This document shows positions 27,721 through 37,870 of a DNA stretch of 64,000 bases, piece after piece (within the stretch, counting starts at the first letter, position 1; each line of letters starts with the position of its first letter). Below the pieces are notes generated by a model. It had not been told where the DNA came from. It worked only from the letters and a program-made list of their open reading frames with translations, and did not search any database. Source of the DNA: Staphylococcus felis (GTDB lineage: Bacteria; Bacillota; Bacilli; Staphylococcales; Staphylococcaceae); assembly GCF_003012915.1 (NCBI RefSeq), contig NZ_CP027770.1:2232001-2296000 (forward strand), written 5' to 3'. Made by a program: the position numbers and the translations under genes.

Positions 27721-27774
27721 GAGACTCAAACACTCACAAGCCCTTTTCCATGGGCGGTGTTTGAGTCTCTTTTT
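27721..27774. terminator. Bidirectional terminator prsA / yhaM
   Basis: GAGACTCAAACAC pairs with GTGTTTGAGTCTC, flanked by A-run and T-run, between two convergent genes. Confidence 0.9.
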
Positions 27775-27813
27775 AATTGAAAAAATACATACATTTGTTA
27801 AAAACTATATTTA

Positions 27814-28755
27814 TTAATCTAGCTTTTCTGGTTTATAAAAACTTCTTCTATCTAACCCTAAAATACGCTCTGTAAACTGACCTTTTTGAGTCGTTTTGAA
27901 TGCTTTTTCAAACATATTCATACGCGCATCAATGTTATCAATAAAGTGAAGGATTTCAGCTTCTTTAATAAGCGGTAACTTAGGTGACCCATACTCTAAT
28001 TTACCGTGATGAGATAAAATCATATGTCTCAATAACATCACTTCTTCACCTTCAATACCAAGCTCTCTCGATACTTCCATGACTTCATCACTTGCTATCG
28101 AAATGTGACCAAGTAAATTCCCTTCAACAGTGTACGACGTAGCAACTGGTCCTGTTAGTTCTTTTACTTTCCCCATATCATGCAAAATAATACCACTATA
28201 AAGTAGGCTACGATTTAACTCTGGGTATATTTCACAGAGGGATCGTGCAATCCGTAACATTGTCAACACATGGTAACTTAATCCACCTAAAAAGTCATGA
28301 TGATGTGAGCTCGCTGCAGGAAAAGTAAAAAACTCATTCTCATATTTGTTTAATAAATATCTAATAATGCGTTGCAAATTCGCATTTTCGATTTCAAATA
28401 TATATTCTTGCATGGCATTTTTAATTTCTTCGGGTGATAAATGTGCAGAATCTATAAAGTCTTTTGCATATAAATGATCTTCTTCATTAGCAATACGATA
28501 TTGATTCATTTTTAACTGTTTATTGCCACGAAAGTTAATAATATCCCCTTTTACATGAATAATCATCTCTGGTTTGATTGTCGTCAAATCTTCCTTTGAC
28601 GGCGTCCAAAATTTAGTGTCTAAAATACCGCTTTTATCTTGTAATTTGATATTCATATAATCTTTGCCTTGTGCTGTTACACCTTGTGTTGCACTTTTAA
28701 CTAAGAAAAAGTGGTTTACAGTATCGCCAGGATTTAACTTTTCAATATTTCTCAT
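27814..28755 (-). CDS. yhaM: 3'-5' exoribonuclease YhaM
   Basis: YhaM trims single-stranded RNA and DNA from the 3' end. The 313-residue product has an N-terminal OB fold (about 1-95) and a C-terminal HD domain with [14 protein letters not shown] and IILHDMGKV metal ligands. In S. aureus (Cbf1) it trims many transcripts by one or a few bases. It is third in the yhaO–yhaN–yhaM cluster. Confidence 0.95.
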   Translation of the reverse strand: MRNIEKLNPGDTVNHFFLVKSATQGVTAQGKDYMNIKLQDKSGILDTKFWTPSKEDLTTIKPEMIIHVKGDIINFRGNKQLKMNQYRIANEEDHLYAKDFIDSAHLSPEEIKNAMQEYIFEIENANLQRIIRYLLNKYENEFFTFPAASSHHHDFLGGLSYHVLTMLRIARSLCEIYPELNRSLLYSGIILHDMGKVKELTGPVATSYTVEGNLLGHISIASDEVMEVSRELGIEGEEVMLLRHMILSHHGKLEYGSPKLPLIKEAEILHFIDNIDARMNMFEKAFKTTQKGQFTERILGLDRRSFYKPEKLD

Positions 28756-28777
28756 GATTAAAACGCCTTTCTTTTAG

Positions 28778-31702
28778 CTATTTCTCTAGTTTATTCAAAG
28801 TAACAAGTTGTTTTGCAGGAATATGGCTATCTCGATTACAAGTGAAATATAACACTTGGTAATTTTCTGGCATAGAACGCAAATATTTAATCATTTTACT
28901 TTTACGTTGAACATCAAAATGTACAAAGGCATCATCGATTATAATTGGTAGTGAGTAATACGGCTTGAGCGTTTTGATTAAGCTTATACGTAAAGCAATA
29001 TACAGAAGTTCCTTTGTTGATTGACTAAGCTCAATTGGATGATAGATTTGTCCGTCTTTGTGTCGAACCATTAATTGATTATCATTATAAGTGACTTGCT
29101 CATATTGGCCTTCAGTCAACTCATGATATATATGAGTGGCTTCATTCACAACTTGAGGAAGTCGTTTATTTTTAATTTGCTTAATATGTTCATCCACTAA
29201 CGCTTCTAAATAACTTAATGCAGCCCAGTCTTCTGCTTTTTCATTAAGCTGATTCCGTAATAATTGAAAACGATGTCGAAGTTGTCTTAACGTGTCATCT
29301 GTTTCCATATGATTGATTTGAGCCGTTAAATCACTTACCTCAGATTGCAATTCTAGGAAATTTTCATTATACGTATCAATTTGATCAGATAATTTTTCAA
29401 ATTCCGTTTCTAGTTGCACTGTTGTTTTTTCGCTCAGCTTTGAACTTTTTTCATACCCATAATCTTGATTTTCTAAGTACAATGTTAAATCATTAAATCG
29501 ACTTAAACGTGTTTGATATGTTTGATAACGATCAAAGTGTTTATAATAACTTTCTTCATCTAAAGCGCCAATCGAACTAAATAAGTTTTGAATAACTAAA
29601 TGATTTTCCTTTAGTCGAGATTTTAAATGTTTAACTTCATTTTGAATTAAATCAATCTGCTCTTGATTTCGTTCAAAACGTGCGCTATCACTTTGAACTC
29701 GTTTAATCCATTCCCTTAAATCATGGAACATCGCCTCAGCATTAAAATGATCAAATATCATTTCTACTTTTTCTTTTGCCTGAGTGTAAAATTGTTCAAG
29801 TGACTGCACCAAATGACTTTCTGATTCTTTAAGTTCATTTAAATGCTCTTGATGCTCATTAATTTTTTGTATTGTATGAAAAGCATCCACTAATAAATCA
29901 TTAGATAAGTTTTCAGATACATGTATGTTCGCTTTGATGTCATTAATTTTTCGACGTGATACATCTATATTCTCTTCTGTTTGTTTTAATTGTTGTAATA
30001 TGTTTTGAAATTTCAGTGTTAGTATCTTTAAACTTTGCTTACGCTGTGCAACTTGATCACGTAATTGAAATTGATGATTTAAGTTAAAGTCTAAATTATA
30101 CGCATTTTCGAGGTGAGTAACTTGATTTTCTAATTCAGTTATCTCGTCTGCAAAGCGTTGATTATAACTAACCTCTTTCGATTTAGTTAAAAAGAGACCT
30201 AACAAGCATAATACCGCTAACACTGCAAATGCTGCACTAAATAACAAATTGCTAGTAACAAATGCAAAAGTGGCTAAACCCAGTGAAACAACTGCTAAAA
30301 ACACTAACATTATTCGCATAAAATGCTTTTTCTTTTGCTTTTCATTATATTCTTGTTCAAATGTTTCTTTCATTTTCGTGAATAAGTTTCGCTTTTCATT
30401 GAGTTCTAATAGCTGTTTTTCATGAATTTGCTTTTTCTCAAAATCTTCTTCGGATACGAGTTGATTTTCTAAATCATTGATTTCATTTTCATATGTTTTT
30501 GTTTCAATTTGGTATTCATCATGCGTATGCTTTAATCGTTGGATTGTTAAAAGTTGTTCATCGTACTCTTTTAATAAATGACTCGTATAACTCACTTGAA
30601 CTTCAGATGTATCCAATCCTTCATACACCTTATCCCAACCTATATTGTGGCACAATCCTTCTAAATCCCGTTGATGATGATCGATATCACGACGCATTTG
30701 CTTTAAATCAAACTCATCTTGCTTAATCGATTCTTCCTTTTTGGACAACGCTTCTATTTGTTTAAAGTGATCTGCTTTTGGAATACTAAGAGCTTGATTA
30801 TCGTGTTCTAATTGAATCCTTTTTTCCTCACGTAAACCAATATCACGTTCTAATTGTTGTGTTTGAAATTTAGCTGCTTCGTATCGATCAATGCCTTGTT
30901 CTGGAAATGCTAGCGGTTCGATATTTAAGTCACTTTCAAGTCCCTTCCACTCTTGAACTTGATCATGCAATGCGAGTTCTTTTTGTTTTTCTTCATAAAA
31001 TTGATTCAGATGACTTAAATTTTGCTTTAAAGTATCTAATCGCTTTTGACTTTTATCTCTCGTTTCAGTCAATCTTTGATACGTTTCAAGCTCAGATGAT
31101 TTATCACGAATCTGAAGTTCCAGGTTTTTTAATTCCTCGATTTGTCGGTTGATTTCGGGATTTTGACCGGCTTTTTTATATAGTTCTTGTTTTTTACTAC
31201 TGATCAAGTCTCTCATACCGATAAATTCAGTAGAGCCTAAAGCACCTGCTTGCATTAGGAAGTTTTGTAACTGATTTTCAGTTAAATGTTTATGGATATC
31301 TTGAAGACCTAAAACACTAAATGAAAAAATCGATTGATACGTTCGTTTATCAATAAAATTCAAGTGCTCTTTTAACCATGATTCATCTTTAATCGAACCA
31401 TTTGGAAGATATACTTTGACGTCGCCTTGTGCTGACCCTTTGACTCTTTCCACCACAATCTCACTTGAATCATCCATAATGAGTGTTACACGTCCGCCAT
31501 AATGGTTTCCCATACGTGGCTCTAGTCTTGGTTCATGCTCGCGTTTTGTTGGGAAACCGAATAATATAGAATGAATAAATGCCTGTAGCGTTGATTTACC
31601 TGCTTCATTCTCACCATAAATTTCGGTAAAGTACTCGTTAAATTCTACACGTCGTTGGACAAATTGACCATAACCATAAATTTCAACTGACTTAATTTTC
31701 AT
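28778..31702 (-). CDS. yhaN: SbcC/Rad50-like ATPase YhaN
   Basis: The 974-residue SMC-like protein has Walker A YGENEAGKSTLQ near residue 30, long coiled coils, and a C-terminal signature and Walker B (LSQSTKELLYIALR and PIIIDDAFVHFD). Two hydrophobic segments near 463-505 in the middle are unlike SbcC and typical of YhaN. It pairs with YhaO next door as an SbcCD-like DNA-end-processing complex. Start and stop sit 3 bases from the yhaO stop. Confidence 0.92.
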   Translation of the reverse strand: MKIKSVEIYGYGQFVQRRVEFNEYFTEIYGENEAGKSTLQAFIHSILFGFPTKREHEPRLEPRMGNHYGGRVTLIMDDSSEIVVERVKGSAQGDVKVYLPNGSIKDESWLKEHLNFIDKRTYQSIFSFSVLGLQDIHKHLTENQLQNFLMQAGALGSTEFIGMRDLISSKKQELYKKAGQNPEINRQIEELKNLELQIRDKSSELETYQRLTETRDKSQKRLDTLKQNLSHLNQFYEEKQKELALHDQVQEWKGLESDLNIEPLAFPEQGIDRYEAAKFQTQQLERDIGLREEKRIQLEHDNQALSIPKADHFKQIEALSKKEESIKQDEFDLKQMRRDIDHHQRDLEGLCHNIGWDKVYEGLDTSEVQVSYTSHLLKEYDEQLLTIQRLKHTHDEYQIETKTYENEINDLENQLVSEEDFEKKQIHEKQLLELNEKRNLFTKMKETFEQEYNEKQKKKHFMRIMLVFLAVVSLGLATFAFVTSNLLFSAAFAVLAVLCLLGLFLTKSKEVSYNQRFADEITELENQVTHLENAYNLDFNLNHQFQLRDQVAQRKQSLKILTLKFQNILQQLKQTEENIDVSRRKINDIKANIHVSENLSNDLLVDAFHTIQKINEHQEHLNELKESESHLVQSLEQFYTQAKEKVEMIFDHFNAEAMFHDLREWIKRVQSDSARFERNQEQIDLIQNEVKHLKSRLKENHLVIQNLFSSIGALDEESYYKHFDRYQTYQTRLSRFNDLTLYLENQDYGYEKSSKLSEKTTVQLETEFEKLSDQIDTYNENFLELQSEVSDLTAQINHMETDDTLRQLRHRFQLLRNQLNEKAEDWAALSYLEALVDEHIKQIKNKRLPQVVNEATHIYHELTEGQYEQVTYNDNQLMVRHKDGQIYHPIELSQSTKELLYIALRISLIKTLKPYYSLPIIIDDAFVHFDVQRKSKMIKYLRSMPENYQVLYFTCNRDSHIPAKQLVTLNKLEK

Positions 31703-31705
31703 AAT

Positions 31706-32893
31706 TTATTCGTCCCCCTTTAGCTCAGTGTAAATGATATTTTCGGCACGATTGATTAATGCTTCTCGGTCATATTTTTGAAAATGATCAAGATACTTTG
31801 ATGCTTTAGGATTCATATACAAATCTTGCAATGCATTTTCGTATATATCATCTTGTAACAACAATTCTTGAGGGAACTCTTTAGATATCGATGTTCTGAC
31901 AAGTTCAGTATAATGAATGATTAATTCATCGATAAACACGAAATGATGCTCATTTTCCTCATAATCAGCAATCATTTCTTTAACTTGGTTAATCGTTTGT
32001 GAATCAAAGCGGTTGTCCCCACTTACATTGACTTGCAAACGATATATGGCACGTCCTAAATGACGCACACTATTTTTAAATGTTTGAATTTTTTCATACA
32101 GATACTGACGATTCGTATTTTCAACTTCAATCACTGCACTATCAAAACGCACAAAGTGAGTGGGTACAAATTGCGTCTTGAATTTAATATGATCTCCTTC
32201 GACAAGTAAGCAGCCTTTTTCACCTTGTTCTTTAAAGTGACGCCCTTGAATGTTCCCAGGATAATGAATTTCTGGCAAATCACTCAGCTGTTCACGTTTA
32301 TGAATATGACCCAAAGCCCAGTAATGATATAGCTTTGAATTTAAGTCTTCTAATCGAAATTCTGTATAGCGATGGCTTTCTGAAGACTTACTATACGTAC
32401 CGTGCAATAAACCAATATGAATCACATCACGGTCTTCATTCGTTGGAAATTCATCTACTTTATTTTCATAGCTTTCACTATTTTGATAGCTAAAACCATG
32501 AAAATGTATTGTTTCCCCATTTTTCGTAATCGCTTGATATGTTTCTACTTTATTTGAGAAAACCGTCACATTTTCTGGTAATTCTGTTGTAATACGCTCA
32601 GATAATGGATCATGATTCCCATGAATAATGTATGCAAAAATCTGCTCTTTTTGAAGCCTTTCCATTTGTTCTTTAAGGAATATTTCTGATTTCAATGTAC
32701 GATTTCGATTATCAAATACATCCCCACAAATCAAAACGAAATCGACTTCTTCTCTTAATGCCAAATCAATAATTTTTTTAAAACTCTCGTATGCACTATT
32801 TTCCATATCTTTAACGATATTCGGACTTGAAAATTGTTTTGATGCAAATGGACTGTCTAGATGCAAATCTGCACAATGAATAAACTTAACCAT
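31706..32893 (-). CDS. yhaO: SbcD/Mre11-like metallophosphoesterase YhaO
   Basis: The 395-residue nuclease subunit has the metallophosphoesterase motifs ADLHLDSPF (about 8-16), ICGDVFDNR (about 54-62), IHGNHDPL (about 93-100) and GHIHKRE further on. It should bind two metal ions and, with YhaN, process DNA ends. It is the first gene of the three-gene cluster. Confidence 0.93.
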   Translation of the reverse strand: MVKFIHCADLHLDSPFASKQFSSPNIVKDMENSAYESFKKIIDLALREEVDFVLICGDVFDNRNRTLKSEIFLKEQMERLQKEQIFAYIIHGNHDPLSERITTELPENVTVFSNKVETYQAITKNGETIHFHGFSYQNSESYENKVDEFPTNEDRDVIHIGLLHGTYSKSSESHRYTEFRLEDLNSKLYHYWALGHIHKREQLSDLPEIHYPGNIQGRHFKEQGEKGCLLVEGDHIKFKTQFVPTHFVRFDSAVIEVENTNRQYLYEKIQTFKNSVRHLGRAIYRLQVNVSGDNRFDSQTINQVKEMIADYEENEHHFVFIDELIIHYTELVRTSISKEFPQELLLQDDIYENALQDLYMNPKASKYLDHFQKYDREALINRAENIIYTELKGDE

Positions 32894-32995
32894 TCATGCA
32901 TTCTCCTTTAAATAAATATACTTTTATATTTTTTTAGTAAACTTTTATGTATTCTTATATTTTATCATAATTACGGGTCGATGAGGATATAAAAA

Positions 32996-33030
32996 AGACA
33001 AACCTGTCTTTCTACAAGATAGGTTTGTCT
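32996..33030 (-). terminator. Terminator after the UPF0342 gene
   Basis: AGACAAACCTGTCTT and AAGATAGGTTTGTCT form a near-perfect stem with a T-run on the minus-strand side. Confidence 0.85.
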
Positions 33031-33077
33031 AAAAGATAAGACTAGGATAACATTGCCTCAGTCTTCATTATTTACCC

Positions 33078-33422
33078 TTAGTCAGCGTAAATCTCATCTA
33101 AAGGTTTTACGATGATTTGGTTGATTTCTTGGAATACTTGGCTCATTTTTTGTTCAGCAGCCATTAATTCAGAAATGTTTTCATCTTTTTCAATTTGTTG
33201 AGCTTGGTCTTGAGCTTGTTTAAGGTCATCTTCAGCGATTTCTTCACCTTGCATTTGTTTTTGTTGGAACTTCAGTTGTGTTTCACGGAATTCATCAAAT
33301 AATTTTTTTGATTCATCATTTGATTTTACCTTATCATAAGCTTTTTTAATTGCTTGATATTCATCACTTTCACGTAATGCTTGTTCTAAATTGTTTGCAT
33401 AATCATATAAATTTACAGCCAT
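33078..33422 (-). CDS. UPF0342 (YheA/YmcA-like) cytosolic protein
   Basis: The 114-residue all-helical protein starts [16 protein letters not shown] and ends [12 protein letters not shown], as in the staphylococcal UPF0342 family. Relatives YmcA/YlbF in Bacillus form a complex that guides RNase Y; whether this paralog does so is unknown. The start follows AAGGAGCGG; an ATG two codons earlier is possible. Confidence 0.85.
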   Translation of the reverse strand: MAVNLYDYANNLEQALRESDEYQAIKKAYDKVKSNDESKKLFDEFRETQLKFQQKQMQGEEIAEDDLKQAQDQAQQIEKDENISELMAAEQKMSQVFQEINQIIVKPLDEIYAD

Positions 33423-33520
33423 AGTCATACCGCTCCTTAATAATATCAAAGTGTGTGTCTGAGAATGTAATCTATATTCTCCATTCTCTTTCCTTGCTTA
33501 CAATACCATATTTTTTAATG

Positions 33521-34651
33521 TTATACAAAGATTGCAATCAATCCTTGGAAAAGACCCACAATACCTCCTAAAACAAATCCCAGTAGCATTATGAGTTTTA
33601 ACTCTTTATTTGCAATTTCAAATATCAACCTTTCAATATAATCGAGCTCGAATCGATTAATTTGTTCCTCAACAAGTCCACGAATATTGACCTGTTTCAA
33701 AATAGAGGTTAATCGATTGGCTAAAAGTGATATTACTAACTGGCTGATTTTACGAACACCTTTGTCATCTAATGCATTAAATAAATCTGGGAAAACTTGA
33801 CTTACAGGTTGATGGACACGTTTAGATAGATTCACTTGGGAGATCGAATACGAAATCATTTGATGTTTTAAATCATTAAATTGGTTTCTATCTACTATAT
33901 CGCAAAGAGGCATTCTTTTTAATCTATTATATTCTTTTTGGATTTGCTCTTTTAGAATATGTTGCGCTTTAGGTTGTTCTGTTAAACGCAACAACTCAAT
34001 TTGAATACGTTCAGCGATAGCTTCTTGCGTCATGAACATCTGAAGCATCCCTATGATTTTTCCTTTTTCTACAAAAAATGACTCTAACATATCGAGAATG
34101 TCTGTATATCCTTTGTCAGAATTTAAATACGCTTTTGCTCTTGCTAATAAAATATCGCTGACTGTTTCTATTTTTTGATCTATTTTCTCTACAATTGATG
34201 CTGGAATCACATCGGTTAACTTTTGATGCTCATGCTCCAAATATTTCAACGTTAACTTTTGATCCATCAATTGCGTTATCCAAGCCGTTCCTTTTTCCGC
34301 AACGTCAATATTTAGATGTTCAGCTAATGTTTGTAAAGTCGTTTCATCTTTTCTTAAAAGTTCGACTTGACGATGTATCGTTTCATCCATTACGCTTATC
34401 ATATTTTTAGAGTTTAGCTTTTCTCTGATTAATGACTCAGTTAATAAATGTTCTTCTACGACCTGACCTATTTTAGTTGCAATCTCTTCACGTCTTTTAG
34501 GGATCAATCCAGGTGTAAAAGGCATTCTTTTACCAAATATATAGTAAGCTTTGAAAGGATGAAACAACATTTTTACAGCAATCATATTCGTTACGCCACC
34601 AATAATTGCGCCTATAATGATCATGACAATAATTGTTAAAAACGGTGTCAT
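33521..34651 (-). CDS. UPF0754 / DUF445 membrane protein (YheB-like)
   Basis: The 376-residue protein has hydrophobic helices at both ends (about 3-25 and 353-374) and a long helical, charged centre, the family plan. The segment GGVTNMIAVKMLFHPFKAYY near the start is the conserved DUF445 motif. Function is unknown. It is next to the UPF0342 gene as in Bacillus yheA/yheB. Confidence 0.88.
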   Translation of the reverse strand: MTPFLTIIVMIIIGAIIGGVTNMIAVKMLFHPFKAYYIFGKRMPFTPGLIPKRREEIATKIGQVVEEHLLTESLIREKLNSKNMISVMDETIHRQVELLRKDETTLQTLAEHLNIDVAEKGTAWITQLMDQKLTLKYLEHEHQKLTDVIPASIVEKIDQKIETVSDILLARAKAYLNSDKGYTDILDMLESFFVEKGKIIGMLQMFMTQEAIAERIQIELLRLTEQPKAQHILKEQIQKEYNRLKRMPLCDIVDRNQFNDLKHQMISYSISQVNLSKRVHQPVSQVFPDLFNALDDKGVRKISQLVISLLANRLTSILKQVNIRGLVEEQINRFELDYIERLIFEIANKELKLIMLLGFVLGGIVGLFQGLIAIFV

Positions 34652-34731
34652 TATAGTCTCTCCTTTTTCAAATTTAAATGATTTGTTTCAATACCCTGTT
34701 CTCTACTCATATCATCATTTCTATAAAAAAT

Positions 34732-34773
34732 AGCGAGACTCATCTAAGTAGATATTAGATTGGTTGTCTCGCT
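34732..34773 (-). terminator. Terminator after the XRE regulator
   Basis: AGCGAGAC pairs with GTCTCGCT, with a T-run on the minus-strand side. Confidence 0.7.
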
Positions 34774-34871
34774 CTGAGGAGTTATCTTATTATTTAACAA
34801 AAATCAGTGAGCGGTTCTCTTGATATTCTCCCCACATATGTACACTGAAATCGGTTAGCTTTTATATTAAA

Positions 34872-35336
34872 CTATGCGCGAATAAGATCTTCTTTTACAT
34901 GGCGCTGAAAGTAAGTCTCAGCTTCTCTAAGTTTTGGCGTACCAAAAACAGGCTGCTTATCAGTATCTAAAACACGGTATAACTCACTGACCTTATTAGC
35001 TTGTAATATAAAGCCGCCTTTACTATCTAATGTATCCCAATAAATATCACTCACTGTTGAATGTTTGGGATATGCAGCTTGATTACGTGAAATCGTCTGT
35101 ATAATTTCAAGCGGATCGCAACCAAATGTACTATTAAGGACTTCTGAATCCCTAAATAACGCACAAATCGACACACACGTTGTCCAGTTAGGTAAAACAC
35201 GCTCTTTCTCAATTTGTACTAATGTCTTTTTCGATAATCCTATCGTTAATGCCATTGTATCTTGGGTATACCCCGCTTCAATACGTACCATTTTAAACTT
35301 GGTTTGAATTAATTCAGTGAAACTTTGTCTATCCAT
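34872..35336 (-). CDS. XRE-type regulator, homologue of S. aureus SA1665
   Basis: The 154-residue protein has an N-terminal helix-turn-helix (about 15-60, YTQDTMALTIGLSKKTLVQIE) and a C-terminal domain of unknown fold. Place and length fit S. aureus SA1665, a DNA-binding protein reported to affect beta-lactam resistance. It is monocistronic. The gap 35337-35723 upstream holds only a weak promoter-like TTGACT at 35623-35628 for the next gene. Confidence 0.8.
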   Translation of the reverse strand: MDRQSFTELIQTKFKMVRIEAGYTQDTMALTIGLSKKTLVQIEKERVLPNWTTCVSICALFRDSEVLNSTFGCDPLEIIQTISRNQAAYPKHSTVSDIYWDTLDSKGGFILQANKVSELYRVLDTDKQPVFGTPKLREAETYFQRHVKEDLIRA

Positions 35337-35723
35337 TTATTCTAACTACCTTTCTTAATAAAATTTATCCGCACACAAGATATTGCAATTATACACAATT
35401 CTTGAAACACAAATTACATAATAATACAAAAAACAGAAAATGGGAAGAGCCATTTTACAGAAACAAATGACTCAATGAAAAGCCATAATAGTCTTAAAAC
35501 TCTAACACAACTTTTCATTTATATTTAAAACCATTCATCTTATGAATTCCTTTTAACTGTCATGCTTAATATTATCTGATATACTGGTCATTAAAGTATA
35601 TGGGAATTGAAGTTGATAAATATTGACTTGCTTTGATTAAGCCTATCATATTTGGTAACTTCTCCTTTAAATGAATATATCACACATATACAGACTTTGA
35701 ATTATGAGAAAAGGAGCACAACA

Positions 35724-35966
35724 ATGGTTTTAATATGGATTTTGGGCTTAATGATTGCTTGCTTCATCGTTGTAGGTGTTTTAAAGAAGTCACATTGGCT
35801 CTTTAATATTCTCGCAGCAGCGTTAACGTTCGTTTTATTTATTGTTGACTTTATCATTTTCGGATGGCATCCGGAGTCAATCAAAATCATTCTTTTATGT
35901 ATCATTATTATTGTTTTTGAACTCGCACATATGCGAATCAAAATGGTTCAAAAATCAAAAATGTAG
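35724..35966 (+). CDS. Small membrane protein, unknown
   Basis: The 80-residue protein has three hydrophobic segments (about 2-20, 24-43, 52-68) and a basic tail. The ATG at 35724 is set by AAAAGGAGC; the longer frame lacks a ribosome site. I do not recognise the family. Confidence 0.65.
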   Translation: MVLIWILGLMIACFIVVGVLKKSHWLFNILAAALTFVLFIVDFIIFGWHPESIKIILLCIIIIVFELAHMRIKMVQKSKM

Positions 35967-36260
35967 CTCACATTTTCACATAAATAGATTAACTCTTGTG
36001 AATGAGCTTACAATAATAAGCAGTTCAGAGCTATCTCATTTATGCTTGATGAACATAAGAACACACTATTAGAATTGAATACTTTTTTATTTTATTGATA
36101 TTATTTCCATAAACGCATCACCTTTTACTGCGCCTCTCTTAATGTCATTATAATTCACTTATAAAGCAATGATTTTGTGATGCTTTAACTAGATTTCCAG
36201 AGCTTTTAGTAAGATAATATAATAGTCGATAAGAGATAGAAGAATTTGAGGTGTCATGGA

Positions 36261-37127
36261 TTGCAACTTAACTATAAAATTTCACAAGCTAAAAAAGGTG
36301 CTACTATTAGCATCATAACATATACCTTTCTTACTTTACTAAAAGTTTTCTACGGATGGCTATCAGATAGCCGAGGATTGATGGCTGATGGTATTAATAA
36401 TGCAACTGATGTTATCAGCTCTGTAGCTATTTTAATTGCGTTACAAATTTCAATGAAACCTGTTGATAAAAACCATCCTTATGGACATTATCGCTCTGAA
36501 TTCATTGCATCACTCATTGCATCTTTTATTATGTTTGCCGTTAGTGTACAAGTTATCATTACGGGTATTCAACATTTTTATCAAGGAGAATTTAAAAGTC
36601 CTAGCATCTCTTCAATAGTCGTAGGTATCATCTCAAGTCTTATGATGTTTATAGTGTTTTTATATAATCGACGTCTTTCACAAAAGGTTAAAAGTAGTGC
36701 TTTAAAAGCAGCAAGTTATGATAATTTGTCAGATGCCTTAGTCTCGATTGGTACAGTAATAGGTGTCATTGGTGTCTATCTCGGCATTCCAATGTTAGAC
36801 ACCATTGCAGCAATTATTATAGGATTATTAATAATGAAAACGAGTATAGATATTTTTAAAGAAACAGCAATTACATTAACAGATGGATATGATGAAGAAG
36901 AGCTAGATTACATTAAACAAATCATTCAAAAAGTTGATCACATTAAAGAAATTCGTGACATCAAAGCAAGAAGTCACGGCGTTATTTCTTTTATTGATGT
37001 CACTATAGCAGTTGACCCGCAACTAAACGTGATTGAAAGTCATGAAATTTCAGATGAAATTGAAAACCATCTTCAAAATTATCTAGGTGAAGTTGAAACG
37101 ATTGTCCATATTGAGCCTTTTTTATAA
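36261..37127 (+). CDS. Cation diffusion facilitator (metal efflux)
   Basis: The 288-residue CDF transporter should exchange protons for Zn, Mn, Fe or Co. It has six membrane helices and the paired metal-site motifs GLMADGINNATDVISS and HPYGHYRSE (helix 2) and SYDNLSDALVS (helix 5), then a cytosolic C-terminal domain with HGVISFIDVTI. The start is a TTG at 36261, 7 bases after GAGGTG. The metal cannot be read with certainty. Confidence 0.88.
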   Translation: MQLNYKISQAKKGATISIITYTFLTLLKVFYGWLSDSRGLMADGINNATDVISSVAILIALQISMKPVDKNHPYGHYRSEFIASLIASFIMFAVSVQVIITGIQHFYQGEFKSPSISSIVVGIISSLMMFIVFLYNRRLSQKVKSSALKAASYDNLSDALVSIGTVIGVIGVYLGIPMLDTIAAIIIGLLIMKTSIDIFKETAITLTDGYDEEELDYIKQIIQKVDHIKEIRDIKARSHGVISFIDVTIAVDPQLNVIESHEISDEIENHLQNYLGEVETIVHIEPFL

Positions 37128-37152
37128 AATACATCTATATTAAGTCACATGT

Positions 37153-37204
37153 AAGGACGAGACACAGATTAAAACTTCTAACACTCTCTTTCGGTCTCGT
37201 TCTT
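37153..37204. terminator. Bidirectional terminator
   Basis: AAGGACGAGAC pairs with GTCTCGTTCTT between the convergent CDF and airR genes. Confidence 0.65.
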
Positions 37205-37222
37205 TAATGACTATTAACCGCA

Positions 37223-37849
37223 CTAAATCAGTTTATTCTCCATTGCATATATAGCTGCTTGAGTACGATCAGTTACATTTAATTTACTAAAAATATGACT
37301 CACATGCGTTTTGATTGTTTTTTCCGAAACAAATAATGTTTGTGCAATTTCTTTATTTGTTTTTCCTTTTGCCATTTCTTTTAACACTTCAGTCTCTCTT
37401 TTAGAAAGTTTATTCATCATATGTGGTTTTTTGATAACTGTGTCCATCACTTGTTGTGCATCTTTATGAATCATTTTTGTCCCACTTAGAACAGATTTGA
37501 TGGATAACATTAATTGTTCTGGATCAACATCTTTCATCTCATAACCGTCAGCGCCTTCATTCATTGCTGACAAGACATGCTCTTCATCTACATAACTCGT
37601 AAGTACAAGTATTTTTATATTGGGGTAATTGCGTTTTAAATGATGTATCAATGTAATTCCATTCATTCCTGGCATTACTAAATCTACTAAAATAAGTTCT
37701 GGTTGAATCACTTGATTGTCGAGGTCATCTAATAGCATTTGCCCATTGTCATAACTGCCAACTACCTCTATTTCTTCTTGAGTTGACAATAAAAATTCTA
37801 AACCTTGTCGAACAATATAATGATCATCGACTAGTGCAATTTTCGACAT
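37223..37849 (-). CDS. airR: NarL-family response regulator AirR (YhcR)
   Basis: The 208-residue regulator has a receiver domain with D8/D9, phospho-acceptor D56 in ILVDLVMPG and K-site region VLTSY. A LuxR-type helix-turn-helix follows near 140-205 (LSKRETEVLKEMAKGKTNKE). In S. aureus AirSR responds to oxygen/redox state and controls respiration, virulence and wall genes. It begins 22 bases after airS ends. ATG 37849 is set by AAAGGCG. Confidence 0.92.
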   Translation of the reverse strand: MSKIALVDDHYIVRQGLEFLLSTQEEIEVVGSYDNGQMLLDDLDNQVIQPELILVDLVMPGMNGITLIHHLKRNYPNIKILVLTSYVDEEHVLSAMNEGADGYEMKDVDPEQLMLSIKSVLSGTKMIHKDAQQVMDTVIKKPHMMNKLSKRETEVLKEMAKGKTNKEIAQTLFVSEKTIKTHVSHIFSKLNVTDRTQAAIYAMENKLI

Positions 37850-37870
37850 AGTTGTCACGCCTTTCTTTCA